Shown in pieces: positions 52,241-60,681 of a stretch of DNA of 63,845 nt; within the stretch, counting starts at the first letter, position 1, and each line of letters starts with the position of its first letter. A model generated the notes under the pieces. That model searched no databases. It was not told the origin of the DNA and worked only from the letters and a program-made list of their open reading frames with translations. The translations under genes and the position numbers were made by a program. The stretch is from Planctomycetales bacterium (GTDB taxonomy: Bacteria > Planctomycetota > Phycisphaerae > Sedimentisphaerales > Anaerohalosphaeraceae), in assembly GCA_022615575.1 (NCBI GenBank), contig JAKEGM010000026.1, forward strand, positions 1 to 63,845, written 5' to 3'.

Positions 52241-53074
52241 ATGAAAAAGAAAGGATTTACTCTCATAGAATTGCTTGTGGTCATAGCCATAATAGCGCTT
52301 CTGCTTGCAATTGTTCTGCCGTCTCTTCGCAAAGCCAAGGCAGTGGCCAAAAGTCTTGTATGCCGAACAAACCTTAAAGGCCTGACGGGCGCTTATTACT
52401 CCTACGCTGTAGACCACCAAAATAACTTGTGCGGCTCATGGAACTATCATGACCATCCGCCGGATGGCAGCGGCCGGTGGGGCGATCCCTGGGACTGGGC
52501 ATGGTCACCCTGGGTCGTTGGCGGGAATACATCGGCTTATACGAGTTACAGTTATAAGGCAACGCTTGCCGAGCGGCACGAAGGCATCCGAAAAGGGTCT
52601 CTTTTCCCGTATGTGGGGAGCTTTGACTGTTATCACTGCCCCAGCGATGCAAGTTTCGGCGGCAATTTCCGAAGCTATTCCATTCCTGACAGCCTCAACG
52701 GAAAATGGAGCAGTTCCTCTGCCTGGGACAATCGCACCACACTGTCAGAGATTAAAAATCCCGGCGACAAGTATGTCTTTATTGAAGAAAATGATCCCCG
52801 CGGATACAATATCAATTCGTGGGTGATTGATCCCTCACTGGGGGTTCTCAGTTCGCGCTGGCTTGATCCGCTGACGGTTTGGCATTCAGGGCAAAAAACC
52901 GTCGGCCAGAGCAACTTTGGTTTTCTTGACGGACATGCGGAAATGTGGAAGTGGAGCAGGGATACGACGGAATACTTTTTGAAGTGCGACGCCACAGGGA
53001 CATGGCCGTCGTTTGTTCCAACCAGTCCGGAAGGAATAGAAGACCTCCGTCGGATACATCAAGGTTGGCCGTAA
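52241..53074 (+). CDS. prepilin-type N-terminal methylation protein with H-X9-DG C-terminal motif
   Basis: A 277-residue pseudopilin-like protein. The type IV leader KKKGFTLIELLVVIAIIALL would be cut by prepilin peptidase after Gly5 and followed by a long hydrophobic helix. The globular part is rich in Trp, Tyr, Gly and Ser, with CYHCPSD, and ends with HSGQKTVGQSNFGFLDGHAE, the H-X9-DG pattern that is very common and multicopy in planctomycetes. Function of these proteins is not established; they probably assemble into or display on pseudopilus-like structures. AGGAGAGAATGTAGAGT precedes the ATG. Confidence 0.88.
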   Translation: MKKKGFTLIELLVVIAIIALLLAIVLPSLRKAKAVAKSLVCRTNLKGLTGAYYSYAVDHQNNLCGSWNYHDHPPDGSGRWGDPWDWAWSPWVVGGNTSAYTSYSYKATLAERHEGIRKGSLFPYVGSFDCYHCPSDASFGGNFRSYSIPDSLNGKWSSSSAWDNRTTLSEIKNPGDKYVFIEENDPRGYNINSWVIDPSLGVLSSRWLDPLTVWHSGQKTVGQSNFGFLDGHAEMWKWSRDTTEYFLKCDATGTWPSFVPTSPEGIEDLRRIHQGWP

Positions 53075-53177
53075 TTGGAATTGGAGAAACAGGGGACGGG
53101 GGGCTGCTGAAAAAATCTCGTGCCTCCCGCATCACAGGGGCTTCGATGAGCCGCTAATGCCCGGACGGCGGGGGCGT

Positions 53178-55247
53178 TTAGGCGCTGCCGGCCCGGGCGG
53201 TCGCATAGCGGTCGATGATTTCCGTCAGCTTGCTGCGTTCGATGGGCTTGGACAGATAGCCGTCGCAGCCGGCGGCGAGGCATTTTTCTTCGTCCCCCGT
53301 CATGGCATGGGCTGTCACCGCGATGATGGGCGTCTTGACCCCCTGACTGCGAAGCCGGCGAGTCGCATCGTAGCCGTTGAGGGCGGGCATCTGCATATCC
53401 ATCAGAATAAGGTCGTAGGTTTCGGCGGCGCCTTTTTCCACCGCCTCCAGGCCGTCGCTGGCCAGCACAACCTCCAGTCCCATCTTTTGCAGCAGAATCT
53501 GCATCAGCTTCTGGTTGGATGGATTGTCCTCTGCTACCAGCACTTTTCCGGTGTACATGTCTGTTCCTTTCTCGGCATCGAGTATCGCATCGGTCTGCTC
53601 GTATTTGTTCCAGCCCGCCTCCGCTGACCGCTCCGCCCCCGCCGGGATTGTCAGTGTAAAAACCGCTCCGCCCCCGCTTTCGCTGACAACGGAAACGTCG
53701 CCCCCCAGGAGTTTGGCCAACCGTTTCGTGATGGCCAGCCCCAGCCCCGTCCCGCCGTACTTGCGCGTAGTGGCGCTGTCGGCCTGCGTGAACGATTCAA
53801 AAATAAGCGCCTGTTTGTCTTTGGGAATACCGATTCCCGTATCTTCGACATCAACTCGCAGCCAGGGCCGCCGGTCGCGCTGCTCGAACGCGACATTGAC
53901 ATACACATGGCCGCTTTCGGTGAATTTAATCGCGTTGTTGATCAGGTTGATTAAGCATTGCCGCAGCCGCAGCGGGTCTGTCTGTATCATTCGGGGCACC
54001 GTATCGCATTGCAGCACTTCAAACGCAATCCCCTTCTGAGACGCCATTGGGCGCAGCATCGATTCAATTTCCGCCAGCAGCCGATCGAGCCGGCAGTCGC
54101 AGATATCCACCGTCAGCTTGCCGGCTTCGATTTTTGAGTAATCCAGAATATCGTTGATCAGCGCCAGCAAACTTTTTCCGCTGCTGTTGATGATCTGAAC
54201 GCAGGAACGCTGTTCGTCGGTCAGGGCTTCGTCCGAAAGAACCTCGCTGAAGCCGATAATGGCATTCATCGGCGTACGGAGTTCATGGCTCATATTCGCC
54301 AGAAATTCGCTTTTCACCCGGTTGGCCGTCATGGCTTCCTGAGCCAGCACGGCGGCCTGTTCCTCGGCCTGCCGGCAGTCGGTCATCTTTTGGCGCAAAC
54401 GGACGTTGAGCTGCTGAAGTTTATCGGTTCGATGGCGAACCTTCGCATCCAGCGTGTCATACAGCTCTGCCAGCTTCTGTCCCAGCCGGTTGAAACTCCA
54501 GGCCAGATGGCCGATCTCGTCGTGCGCTTCAATCCGAAGCGGTTCAAAATGAAATCCTTCTTCCTGCAGGGCTGCCTTGCGAAAATAGGCCGCAATCCGC
54601 CGCAGACGCCGCACCACCAGCACTTCAAATGTCACAAAGATGGCGCCCAAAAGCCCCAGCAGCGCAAACATCCGCAAAGAAAACCGGCGCAAAACCTGGT
54701 CGTTCAGGGTTTCTTGATATCCCTGGGTGGGAATGGCGATCATCCGCAGTCCGGCCAGGGGATCGGCGGGGGTGCTGTCCATGCGGTTAATCTGGAACTG
54801 GGCCAGATAGTTTCGCCCGTGGAAGGCAATGGACGCAACGGCGGAATCGAGCGACGGGTTGTTTGTAAATAACCGATAAATGCGAGCGCCCTCGGAACCT
54901 GCATCCTGCAGAATCCCGGTCAGTTCCGGGCCGCTGGCTCGAAGAATCGCGTATGGATAGTTTTCCTGAACGTTATCAAAAATGTCTTGCGCCGTCCGGA
55001 AATGGAGGGGATTGGTTGTCTTTTCCGCAACCGAACTATCCGATGAGGCGCCTGGCCCGCCGGCGTGCGCCGCCTGGTCAATCGCATGGTCAAACGCCAT
55101 TGCCAGCTGGACCTGCTGACGAAGCAGCGTATCCAGCGAAGTCCGGCTGTTCTCCCAGGCCTGATAGACCTGAAACAACGAAAAGCCGGTCGAGAACAGG
55201 CCTATCATCAGCAAAAATTTCATTCCCAGCTTTGTTTGCGTCTTCAT
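53178..55247 (-). CDS. hybrid sensor histidine kinase/response regulator
   Basis: About 689 residues. Two transmembrane helices (near 8-26 and 205-230) flank a periplasmic sensor of about 170 residues that I could not classify. A HAMP-like linker and coiled coil lead to HisKA with the phospho-acceptor His in FLANMSHELRTPMNAIIGF (about 320), HATPase motifs NLINNAIKFTESG and DTGIGIP with YGGTGLGLAI, then a receiver domain (about 570-685) with EDN, the phospho-accepting Asp in LILMDMQMP and the late Lys in LSKPIER. No Hpt domain or output regulator is adjacent, so the phosphorelay partner lies elsewhere. An upstream micro-ORF may affect its translation. Confidence 0.92.
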   Translation of the reverse strand: MKTQTKLGMKFLLMIGLFSTGFSLFQVYQAWENSRTSLDTLLRQQVQLAMAFDHAIDQAAHAGGPGASSDSSVAEKTTNPLHFRTAQDIFDNVQENYPYAILRASGPELTGILQDAGSEGARIYRLFTNNPSLDSAVASIAFHGRNYLAQFQINRMDSTPADPLAGLRMIAIPTQGYQETLNDQVLRRFSLRMFALLGLLGAIFVTFEVLVVRRLRRIAAYFRKAALQEEGFHFEPLRIEAHDEIGHLAWSFNRLGQKLAELYDTLDAKVRHRTDKLQQLNVRLRQKMTDCRQAEEQAAVLAQEAMTANRVKSEFLANMSHELRTPMNAIIGFSEVLSDEALTDEQRSCVQIINSSGKSLLALINDILDYSKIEAGKLTVDICDCRLDRLLAEIESMLRPMASQKGIAFEVLQCDTVPRMIQTDPLRLRQCLINLINNAIKFTESGHVYVNVAFEQRDRRPWLRVDVEDTGIGIPKDKQALIFESFTQADSATTRKYGGTGLGLAITKRLAKLLGGDVSVVSESGGGAVFTLTIPAGAERSAEAGWNKYEQTDAILDAEKGTDMYTGKVLVAEDNPSNQKLMQILLQKMGLEVVLASDGLEAVEKGAAETYDLILMDMQMPALNGYDATRRLRSQGVKTPIIAVTAHAMTGDEEKCLAAGCDGYLSKPIERSKLTEIIDRYATARAGSA

Positions 55248-55251
55248 GCCA

Positions 55252-55293
55252 TCAGCGTCCGTTAGATGCAAATTCAGAAAACACTGTTACCAT
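55252..55293 (-). CDS. candidate 13-residue upstream ORF before the histidine kinase
   Basis: ATG at 55293 with a good ribosome site (GAGGA, 6 bp upstream) opens 13 codons (MVTVFSEFASNGR) that stop 4 bp before the kinase ATG at 55247, which lacks a good site of its own. The arrangement fits translational re-initiation. An in-frame TTG at 55271 of the kinase is an alternative start for that gene. Confidence 0.3.
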   Translation of the reverse strand: MVTVFSEFASNGR

Positions 55294-55523
55294 GGTGAAT
55301 CCTCGATAGGGGATATCGGCTCAAAAAGCGGCTTGATTAACTCGAAAACCCCAAAAACACGCGGCCACCGGAACCTTATGGACGCACGTGCGCGACCCCG
55401 CCTTCCTGCCGTAACTGTCGAAATTTCAGGTGCTTAGAAAAACGAAGGCGGGAGCAGGCACACCCTGCCTGACGGCGGAACGCACCCCTCCCCATTTTCG
55501 CGTTTCATCCTTAATATTTCCGT

Positions 55524-56903
55524 TTAATGGGAGACCGGTTCGCCGAGCAGGGACTTAATCTGGGCGATTTTCTCTTCGAGCAGTTCGGGGGTTTTGGCTT
55601 CAATGTTGAGCCGCAGCAGCGGTTCGGTATTGGACGGCCGCACATTGAACCACCAGTCCTTAAACTGCACCGTTACGCCGTCCAGGTCATCGATCTGCCC
55701 CTGGCTGAACTTGCGGGCCAGCTCCTTTATCATGCCGGACTTGTCGTCCACCGCAAAATTGACCTCGCCGCTGGCAAAAAACCGTTTCAGCGGGGCAACC
55801 AGTTCGCTGGCCGGCGCGCTGCCGGCGCCCAGGATATTGAGCAGATGCACCAGCGTAATCATGCCCGAATCGGCATAGAAATTGTCGCGGTAGTAAAAAT
55901 GCCCGCTCAATTCGCCGCCGAAGCAGGCGTGGCTGTCGCGCAGCGTCTTTTTCATGAACGCATGGCCCACCCGCTCGCGCCGGGGGATGCCGCCGTTTTT
56001 GAGGATCTCCTCCTGCACCACATGGCTGCTGCGAAGGTCATAGACCACGGTCGAGCCGGGATTTTTCTTCAAAAAGTACGGAACCATCAGCGCGGTCATG
56101 ATGTCGCAGGCGATCGTCCGGCTGTTTTCATCGACCATAATCAGCCGGTCGGCGTCGCCGTCAAAGCAAACCCCGAAATCCGCTTTATGCTTCCGCACGG
56201 CCTGTTTGAGTTCTTTGAGGTTTTGCTCAATCAGGGGGTTGGGGTCATGCTTGAAGGCGCCGGTGTATTCCATGTTCAGGCCGATCACTTCGAGATTGGG
56301 CAGGCCGCCGAAAATCACCGGCACCATTTTGCCCGCCATGCCGTTGCTGGCATCCACCACCATCGTGAGCGGTCGGCGTTTGGACTCCAGAAATTTGAGC
56401 ACATGCTGCTTGTATTCGCCGGTCAGTTCGCAGTGTTCAATCGAGCCGTTCGGACGGCCCAGCGTATGCAGCAGGGCGGTGGCGATATGCCGGATATCAT
56501 TGAGGCCGGTATCGGCGCCGACGGGCCGGGCCATCTGCCCGGAAATCTTAAAACCGTTGTAGGGAGCCGGGTTATGGCTGGCCGTCACCTGCACGCCGCC
56601 GCAGACGCCCAGGTGGTTGATGGCAAAATACATCTGGGGCGTATCGATCATCCCGATATCAATCACATTGGCGCCGGCAGCGTTCATGCCCTCAATCAGC
56701 GATTTAGCCAGCACGGGACTGTGCGTGCGCATATCGCGGCCCACACAGATACTCTGGGCGTTGGCCAGACCGCGGTTATAGCCGCGCACCATCGACCGTA
56801 AAAACTGGGCCGTCGCATGGCCGATCTTCCAGGCGGCCTGCTCGTCGAGCTGCTCGCCGTAAAGCCCGCGAATATCATATGCCTTAAAAATCTTCGAATC
56901 CAT
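55524..56903 (-). CDS. phosphomannomutase/phosphoglucomutase
   Basis: Moves phosphate between C1 and C6 of hexose phosphates, supplying precursors of cell-surface sugars. The 459-residue product has FKAYDIRGLYGEQLDE, the phosphoserine-type loop TASHNPAPYNGFKIS near 112 (Ser in SHNP), the metal-binding DGDADRL near 247, and GGELSGHFYYRDNFYADSG for sugar recognition, with PSNTEPLLRLNIEA near the C-terminus. AlgC/ManB-type; the preferred sugar is uncertain. GGAG 5 bp before the ATG at 56903 decides the start; the longer frame has no support. Confidence 0.93.
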   Translation of the reverse strand: MDSKIFKAYDIRGLYGEQLDEQAAWKIGHATAQFLRSMVRGYNRGLANAQSICVGRDMRTHSPVLAKSLIEGMNAAGANVIDIGMIDTPQMYFAINHLGVCGGVQVTASHNPAPYNGFKISGQMARPVGADTGLNDIRHIATALLHTLGRPNGSIEHCELTGEYKQHVLKFLESKRRPLTMVVDASNGMAGKMVPVIFGGLPNLEVIGLNMEYTGAFKHDPNPLIEQNLKELKQAVRKHKADFGVCFDGDADRLIMVDENSRTIACDIMTALMVPYFLKKNPGSTVVYDLRSSHVVQEEILKNGGIPRRERVGHAFMKKTLRDSHACFGGELSGHFYYRDNFYADSGMITLVHLLNILGAGSAPASELVAPLKRFFASGEVNFAVDDKSGMIKELARKFSQGQIDDLDGVTVQFKDWWFNVRPSNTEPLLRLNIEAKTPELLEEKIAQIKSLLGEPVSH

Positions 56904-56995
56904 AAACACTCCATTTACAGTCGGGTTTGCTTCTTTCGTGCCTGGTATCCTATGGTACGCCCAGCCGCTGCCGGTGTCAACAAAACATCCGAAAA

Positions 56996-57946
56996 TCAGC
57001 GGGGCTGCAAGACCAGATAGACGGCGTACAGAATCAACAGAACTGCGCCTTGCCAGCGGTCGAGCCGATGACGCTTTCCAACGAACATGCAGAAAAACAG
57101 AATCGCCGCGGCGGCAATCCCCGCCCACAGCCCAATCCTCAGTTCCGGCGCCACCCGCAGCGGACGCAGCGCAGCGCTGAAACCCAGAATCATAAAGATA
57201 TTGAAAATATTGGAGCCGACGACATTGCCGACGGCGATATCCGGGTTTTTCTTCAGGGCCGCCGCGACCGAGGTCGCCAGTTCCGGTATGCTTGTCCCGA
57301 CCGCCACAACCGTCACGGCGACAAAGGCCTCGCTGAGTCCCGCCGCAACGGCCAATCGGACAGCCCCGTCCACAACCGCCTTGCCGCCGGCAATCAGAAA
57401 GACCAGCCCGGCAGCCGCCATCAGGACGGCCCGCACCATGGAGACAGCGGCGGCGCAGGGATGCTCTGAAAGCCCCGGCAATTCATGCGAGATTGTATAG
57501 GTATAATACAGGAAAGCCGCAAAGAATCCAAGCAGCAACAGCCCTTCGACCCGGTTCAGAACCGTTTCCGTTCCGCCCGACCGAAAACCGGCGCAAAATA
57601 CCGCCAGAATAACCGACGCCGCCAGGCACATCGGAATTTCCTTCCAGACCGTTTCTTTGCCCACCTGGAGCGGGGACAGCATCGACGACAATCCCAGAAT
57701 CAGCAGGATATTGGCGATGTTGCTGCCGGCGACATTGCCGATAGCCACATCGGGCCGGTTTTCCAGAGCCGCAAACATATTGACCACCAGTTCCGGCAAA
57801 CTGGTGCCAAACGCAACCACCGTCAGCCCGATAACCAGATCGGGCACACGCAGGCGTTTGGCTATTGCGGAGGCCCCATCGACCAGCCAGTTGGCGCCGA
57901 GAATCACCCCCGCCAAACCAAGCACAAAAAGCACCGAAGCAACCAT
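56996..57946 (-). CDS. Ca2+/Na+ antiporter, YrbG/CaCA family
   Basis: Inner-membrane cation exchanger of 316 residues with about ten helices in two inverted halves. Each half carries the alpha-repeat: FGTSLPELVVNMFAALENRP with GNVAGSNIANILLILG, and VGTSIPELATSVAAALKKNP with GNVVGSNIFNIFMILG. The ion-binding Glu/Asn pair is kept in both. It probably exports Ca2+. AAAGGA lies 7-8 bp upstream of the ATG. It follows the Clp N-domain gene by 69 bp on the same strand. Confidence 0.92.
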   Translation of the reverse strand: MVASVLFVLGLAGVILGANWLVDGASAIAKRLRVPDLVIGLTVVAFGTSLPELVVNMFAALENRPDVAIGNVAGSNIANILLILGLSSMLSPLQVGKETVWKEIPMCLAASVILAVFCAGFRSGGTETVLNRVEGLLLLGFFAAFLYYTYTISHELPGLSEHPCAAAVSMVRAVLMAAAGLVFLIAGGKAVVDGAVRLAVAAGLSEAFVAVTVVAVGTSIPELATSVAAALKKNPDIAVGNVVGSNIFNIFMILGFSAALRPLRVAPELRIGLWAGIAAAAILFFCMFVGKRHRLDRWQGAVLLILYAVYLVLQPR

Positions 57947-58015
57947 AAAAGAATCCTTTTAATCCCGCGCCGGGGCCGCCTGTTGGGGTGGACCTGTCCG
58001 GGTTCGTCATTCGAG

Positions 58016-58483
58016 TCAATCCGTCTGGATTGGACAGGTATCACGGTTGAGAAAATACAGCACGTCGTTGCGCACCTGGTCGAGTTTAAGCCCAAGATTG
58101 CGGAGGACTTCGGTCGCGATGCATTCCTTTTCATACAGCAGCCCCAGCAGCAGATGCTCGGTGCCGATGGTGGTGTGTTTGAGCATCCGCGCTTCCTTGA
58201 CGGCATCACCCAGAACATGCTGTGCATGCGGCGTGCAGGGCAGGGCCTGGTAACTGCTGTCGCGGGCAACCGAACCCTGCTTAACCAGGACACGGACCTG
58301 CTGTTTGGCCTGGGCCAGATTCACCTTGCGATGCTTGAGCACACAGGCCGCGCACCCTTCTTTGACCTCGAGCAAGCCAAGCAGAATATGCTCGGTGCCG
58401 AGGTGGTCGTGGCCGAATTTCTGGGCTTCCTGCCGGGCGTGTTCCATCACGCTGCGGGCGTGTTCCGAATACTTTTCAAACAT
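58016..58483 (-). CDS. stand-alone Clp N-terminal (double repeat) domain protein
   Basis: A 155-residue protein that is nothing but the N-domain of ClpC/ClpA ATPases. Two repeats are visible: MFEKYSEHARSVMEHARQEA with HLGTEHILLGLL, and PHAQHVLGDAVKEARMLKHT with IGTEHLLLGLLYEKECIATE. There is no AAA+ module and no clp gene nearby. Separate N-domain proteins in other lineages act as adaptors or decoys for Clp proteases, so a similar role is possible but unproven. Ribosome site AGGGAGA precedes the ATG; TGGACA/TAAACT at 58561-58589 is the probable promoter. Confidence 0.88.
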   Translation of the reverse strand: MFEKYSEHARSVMEHARQEAQKFGHDHLGTEHILLGLLEVKEGCAACVLKHRKVNLAQAKQQVRVLVKQGSVARDSSYQALPCTPHAQHVLGDAVKEARMLKHTTIGTEHLLLGLLYEKECIATEVLRNLGLKLDQVRNDVLYFLNRDTCPIQTD

Positions 58484-58560
58484 ACGAGTTATCTCCCTGT
58501 AAACCTAACAAACGATGTCGTTTTCTGCGGGTTCGCCGCCCCGCCGTCCATTGGCCGCAA

Positions 58561-58589
58561 AGTTTAACACCAAGCCCCGCCGCTGTCCA
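58561..58589 (-). promoter_or_regulatory. promoter of the Clp N-domain gene
   Basis: TGGACA (58589-58584) and TAAACT (58566-58561) on the minus strand with a 17 bp spacer. Confidence 0.4.
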
Positions 58590-58648
58590 CTGAATTTGCC
58601 GCCCATGCACCGCTGCCGGCAAGAGAATCCGCTTAAAAACCGTCTGTT

Positions 58649-58678
58649 TTTACAGATGTTCCATTTTTCACATATAAT
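58649..58678 (+). promoter_or_regulatory. distal promoter upstream of rex
   Basis: TTTACA at 58649-58654 and perfect TATAAT at 58673-58678, spacer 18 bp. It would give a leader of about 195 nt to rex. Confidence 0.4.
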
Positions 58679-58777
58679 ACCATAATCAAAAAATACTTTT
58701 TGACGAATCCGTCTTTCTTCGCATCCGGTTTCACAATAAAAATTTTATTTATGTTCCATCGAAATCGCTATTTCTGC

Positions 58778-58806
58778 TTGACACGGCATACCAAATACGA
58801 TACGGT
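58778..58806 (+). promoter_or_regulatory. proximal rex promoter
   Basis: Perfect TTGACA at 58778-58783, 17 bp spacer, and a weak TACGGT at 58801-58806. Leader about 65 nt. Confidence 0.42.
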
Positions 58807-58878
58807 ACCTTTCATGCTTGTGAATGTGAGCGCAACCACAAAATTGCTTGACGGAATGCAAAAGCGGCTGCTTCGGCG

Positions 58879-59493
58879 ATGAAATATCATAAAATACCGC
58901 AAGAAACGATTCGGCGAATGCCCATGTACCTGCGGGCGTTTTCGCTGCTGAAAACGGAGGAACAGCCGACTATTTCCAGTCGGCAGCTGGCTTTGCGGCT
59001 GCATTTGAATCCGCCTCAGATTCGAAAGGACCTGTCCTATTTCGGGGCATTCGGCACCCGCGGCATCGGTTATCCCGTCGCCGCCACCGCTGAACGGCTG
59101 CGCGGCATCCTGAAACTGGATGTCCCCCAGAAGGCCGCCCTTGTCGGCGCCGGACGGCTCGGCAACGCCATTGCCTCCTATCCGGGCTTTGCGACGTTCG
59201 GATTTGAGATTGCCGCGATTTTTGATAATGCCGACAGCAAAATCGGTCAAACCGTCGGCAAAATCGTTGTGGAAGATACCGCCCGAATTGGTACAATCAG
59301 AAACCGCGGCATTCACCTGGCGATTCTGGCCGTGCCGGCTGAAGCGGCCCAGGCCGTCGCGGATAAACTTGTCGCCGCCGGCGCAAAGGGCATCCTGAAT
59401 CTGTCGCCCTGCTACCTGGAAGTGCCCAGGCGGGTCAAGGTGGTAACGATTGACATCGCGATGGAACTTGGAACGCTTCCGTATTATATGTGA
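58879..59493 (+). CDS. rex: redox-sensing transcriptional repressor Rex
   Basis: Rex senses the NADH/NAD+ ratio and releases DNA when NADH rises, commonly controlling fermentation and hydrogenase genes. The 204-residue product has a winged helix domain with TISSRQLALRLHLNPPQIRKDLSYFG near 32-57 and a Rossmann domain with AALVGAGRLGNAIASYPGF near 92, ending in the domain-swapped helix IDIAMELGTLPYYM, all typical. It lies 109 bp before the hydrogenase genes in the same direction, so it is a likely regulator of them and of itself. Confidence 0.95.
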   Translation: MKYHKIPQETIRRMPMYLRAFSLLKTEEQPTISSRQLALRLHLNPPQIRKDLSYFGAFGTRGIGYPVAATAERLRGILKLDVPQKAALVGAGRLGNAIASYPGFATFGFEIAAIFDNADSKIGQTVGKIVVEDTARIGTIRNRGIHLAILAVPAEAAQAVADKLVAAGAKGILNLSPCYLEVPRRVKVVTIDIAMELGTLPYYM

Positions 59494-59602
59494 GGTCGGC
59501 GTCGCGCGGACGGGCTGATGGTTTTCAGCGCCGCCGGACGCCCTTAAAAAATATGGTGGAAATTAAAACCCGAGACAGAAAATTTACAGGGAATCACGGA
59601 CC

Positions 59603-60643
59603 ATGAGTGTAAGCACAGTAAGCAAAGAACAATTCAGGTCGTTTGTCGCCGCGCTGATCGGCTCGGAACAGACCGTCGTCGGCGTGCAGGCCAAAAACGA
59701 CAAGTTCGCGTTCGGACCGCTGCGCCGGGCCGAGGACCTGCGCCTGGATTACGATGTTACCATCCTGTCGCCCCGAAAGTATCTCCTGCCGCCCAAAGAA
59801 ACCCTCCTGAACTTTCAGGTCGCCGGCGACAGCCAAACCGTCTGCGACTGTCAGCCGATGGTGCTGATCGGGGTGCACCCCTACGACATGGCCGCCATCA
59901 GCCAGATGGACGAACTGTTCAGCCAGGGCGAATACGACACCCACTATATGAACCGCCGCCAAGCCATCACGATCATCGCCTGTGATGTCGCAACTGCCAG
60001 CGCCAATGTCTTTGCCTCCTCGATGAACACCGCCACCGTGGACAGCGGCTTCGACATTCTGCTGACCGATATCGGCGGGGCCTATGTCGTCCAGGCCGAC
60101 ACCGACAAGGGCCGGGCACTGGTTAAGAAAATGGCCGGCGCCAAGCCCGCCGGCGCCGACGACATGGCCAAACGCAAGGCCGTTCAGGAAAAGAACAGGA
60201 CCGGCCTGAACAAGCATGTTCTTGAATGCAAGCCGGCCTTCCTGCCCAAACTGCTCGAAAAGACCTACGACCACCCCGTCTGGGAAGACAAGGCCCGCCT
60301 GTGCTATTCCTGCGGTTCCTGCAACCAGGTCTGCCCCACCTGCTACTGTTTCGACGTGCAGGATGAGGTCAACTGGGATCTCAAGACCGGCTCCCGCTGC
60401 CGCGTCTGGGACGGCTGCCTGCTGGAAAACTTCGCGACCGTCGCCGGCAACCACAATTTCCGCAAAAACCGCTCCGCCCGCTTTCGCCACCGGCTGTACC
60501 GAAAAGGCAAATATGTGCCGTCCAAGATCGGCGGTCAGATTGCCTGCGTGGGCTGCGGACGCTGCGTTTCCGCCTGCACCGCCAAAATCGCCAATCCGGT
60601 GGATGTCTATAACACCCTTTTGGAAAATACCGAAATCGGTTAA
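59603..60643 (+). CDS. hydB: hydrogenase/sulfhydrogenase beta subunit (HydB-like Fe-S protein)
   Basis: Iron-sulfur subunit passing electrons between the [NiFe] module and the diaphorase in group 3b hydrogenases. The 346-residue product has an N-terminal alpha/beta region found in HydB/AsrA proteins (GVHPYDMAAISQMDELF) and two C-terminal [4Fe-4S] motifs, CYSCGSCNQVCPTCYCF near 234 and CVGCGRCVSACTAKI near 313. The first has extra Cys residues as usual in this family. It opens a four-gene unit hydB-hydG-hydD-hydA whose order matches archaeal and bacterial 3b hydrogenases. Confidence 0.92.
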   Translation: MSVSTVSKEQFRSFVAALIGSEQTVVGVQAKNDKFAFGPLRRAEDLRLDYDVTILSPRKYLLPPKETLLNFQVAGDSQTVCDCQPMVLIGVHPYDMAAISQMDELFSQGEYDTHYMNRRQAITIIACDVATASANVFASSMNTATVDSGFDILLTDIGGAYVVQADTDKGRALVKKMAGAKPAGADDMAKRKAVQEKNRTGLNKHVLECKPAFLPKLLEKTYDHPVWEDKARLCYSCGSCNQVCPTCYCFDVQDEVNWDLKTGSRCRVWDGCLLENFATVAGNHNFRKNRSARFRHRLYRKGKYVPSKIGGQIACVGCGRCVSACTAKIANPVDVYNTLLENTEIG

Positions 60644-60681
60644 CCCGTCTGTCACGGGAACCACTACAAGGAGATATACTG

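Larger units (their letters stand above)
58484..58878. other. divergent intergenic region between clpN-like gene and rex
   Basis: Holds the clpN-like promoter (58561-58589, minus), a promoter with perfect TATAAT (58649-58678, plus), the proximal rex promoter (58778-58806, plus) and an imperfect TTGTG/CACAA repeat (58818-58841). A short open frame at 58700-58882 has no ribosome site or protein-like character, and I do not call it. Confidence 0.5.

Noticed and set aside
58818-58841. TTGTGAA...CCACAA as a Rex operator
   Set aside because: The arms are 14 bp apart, whereas known Rex sites have TTGTG and CACAA separated by about 8-10 bp, and the inner TTCA half is missing. Kept only as a remark.
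58700-58882. 60-residue plus-strand frame before rex
   Set aside because: No ribosome site; it runs over the rex promoter and overlaps the rex start in another frame; no protein-like pattern.
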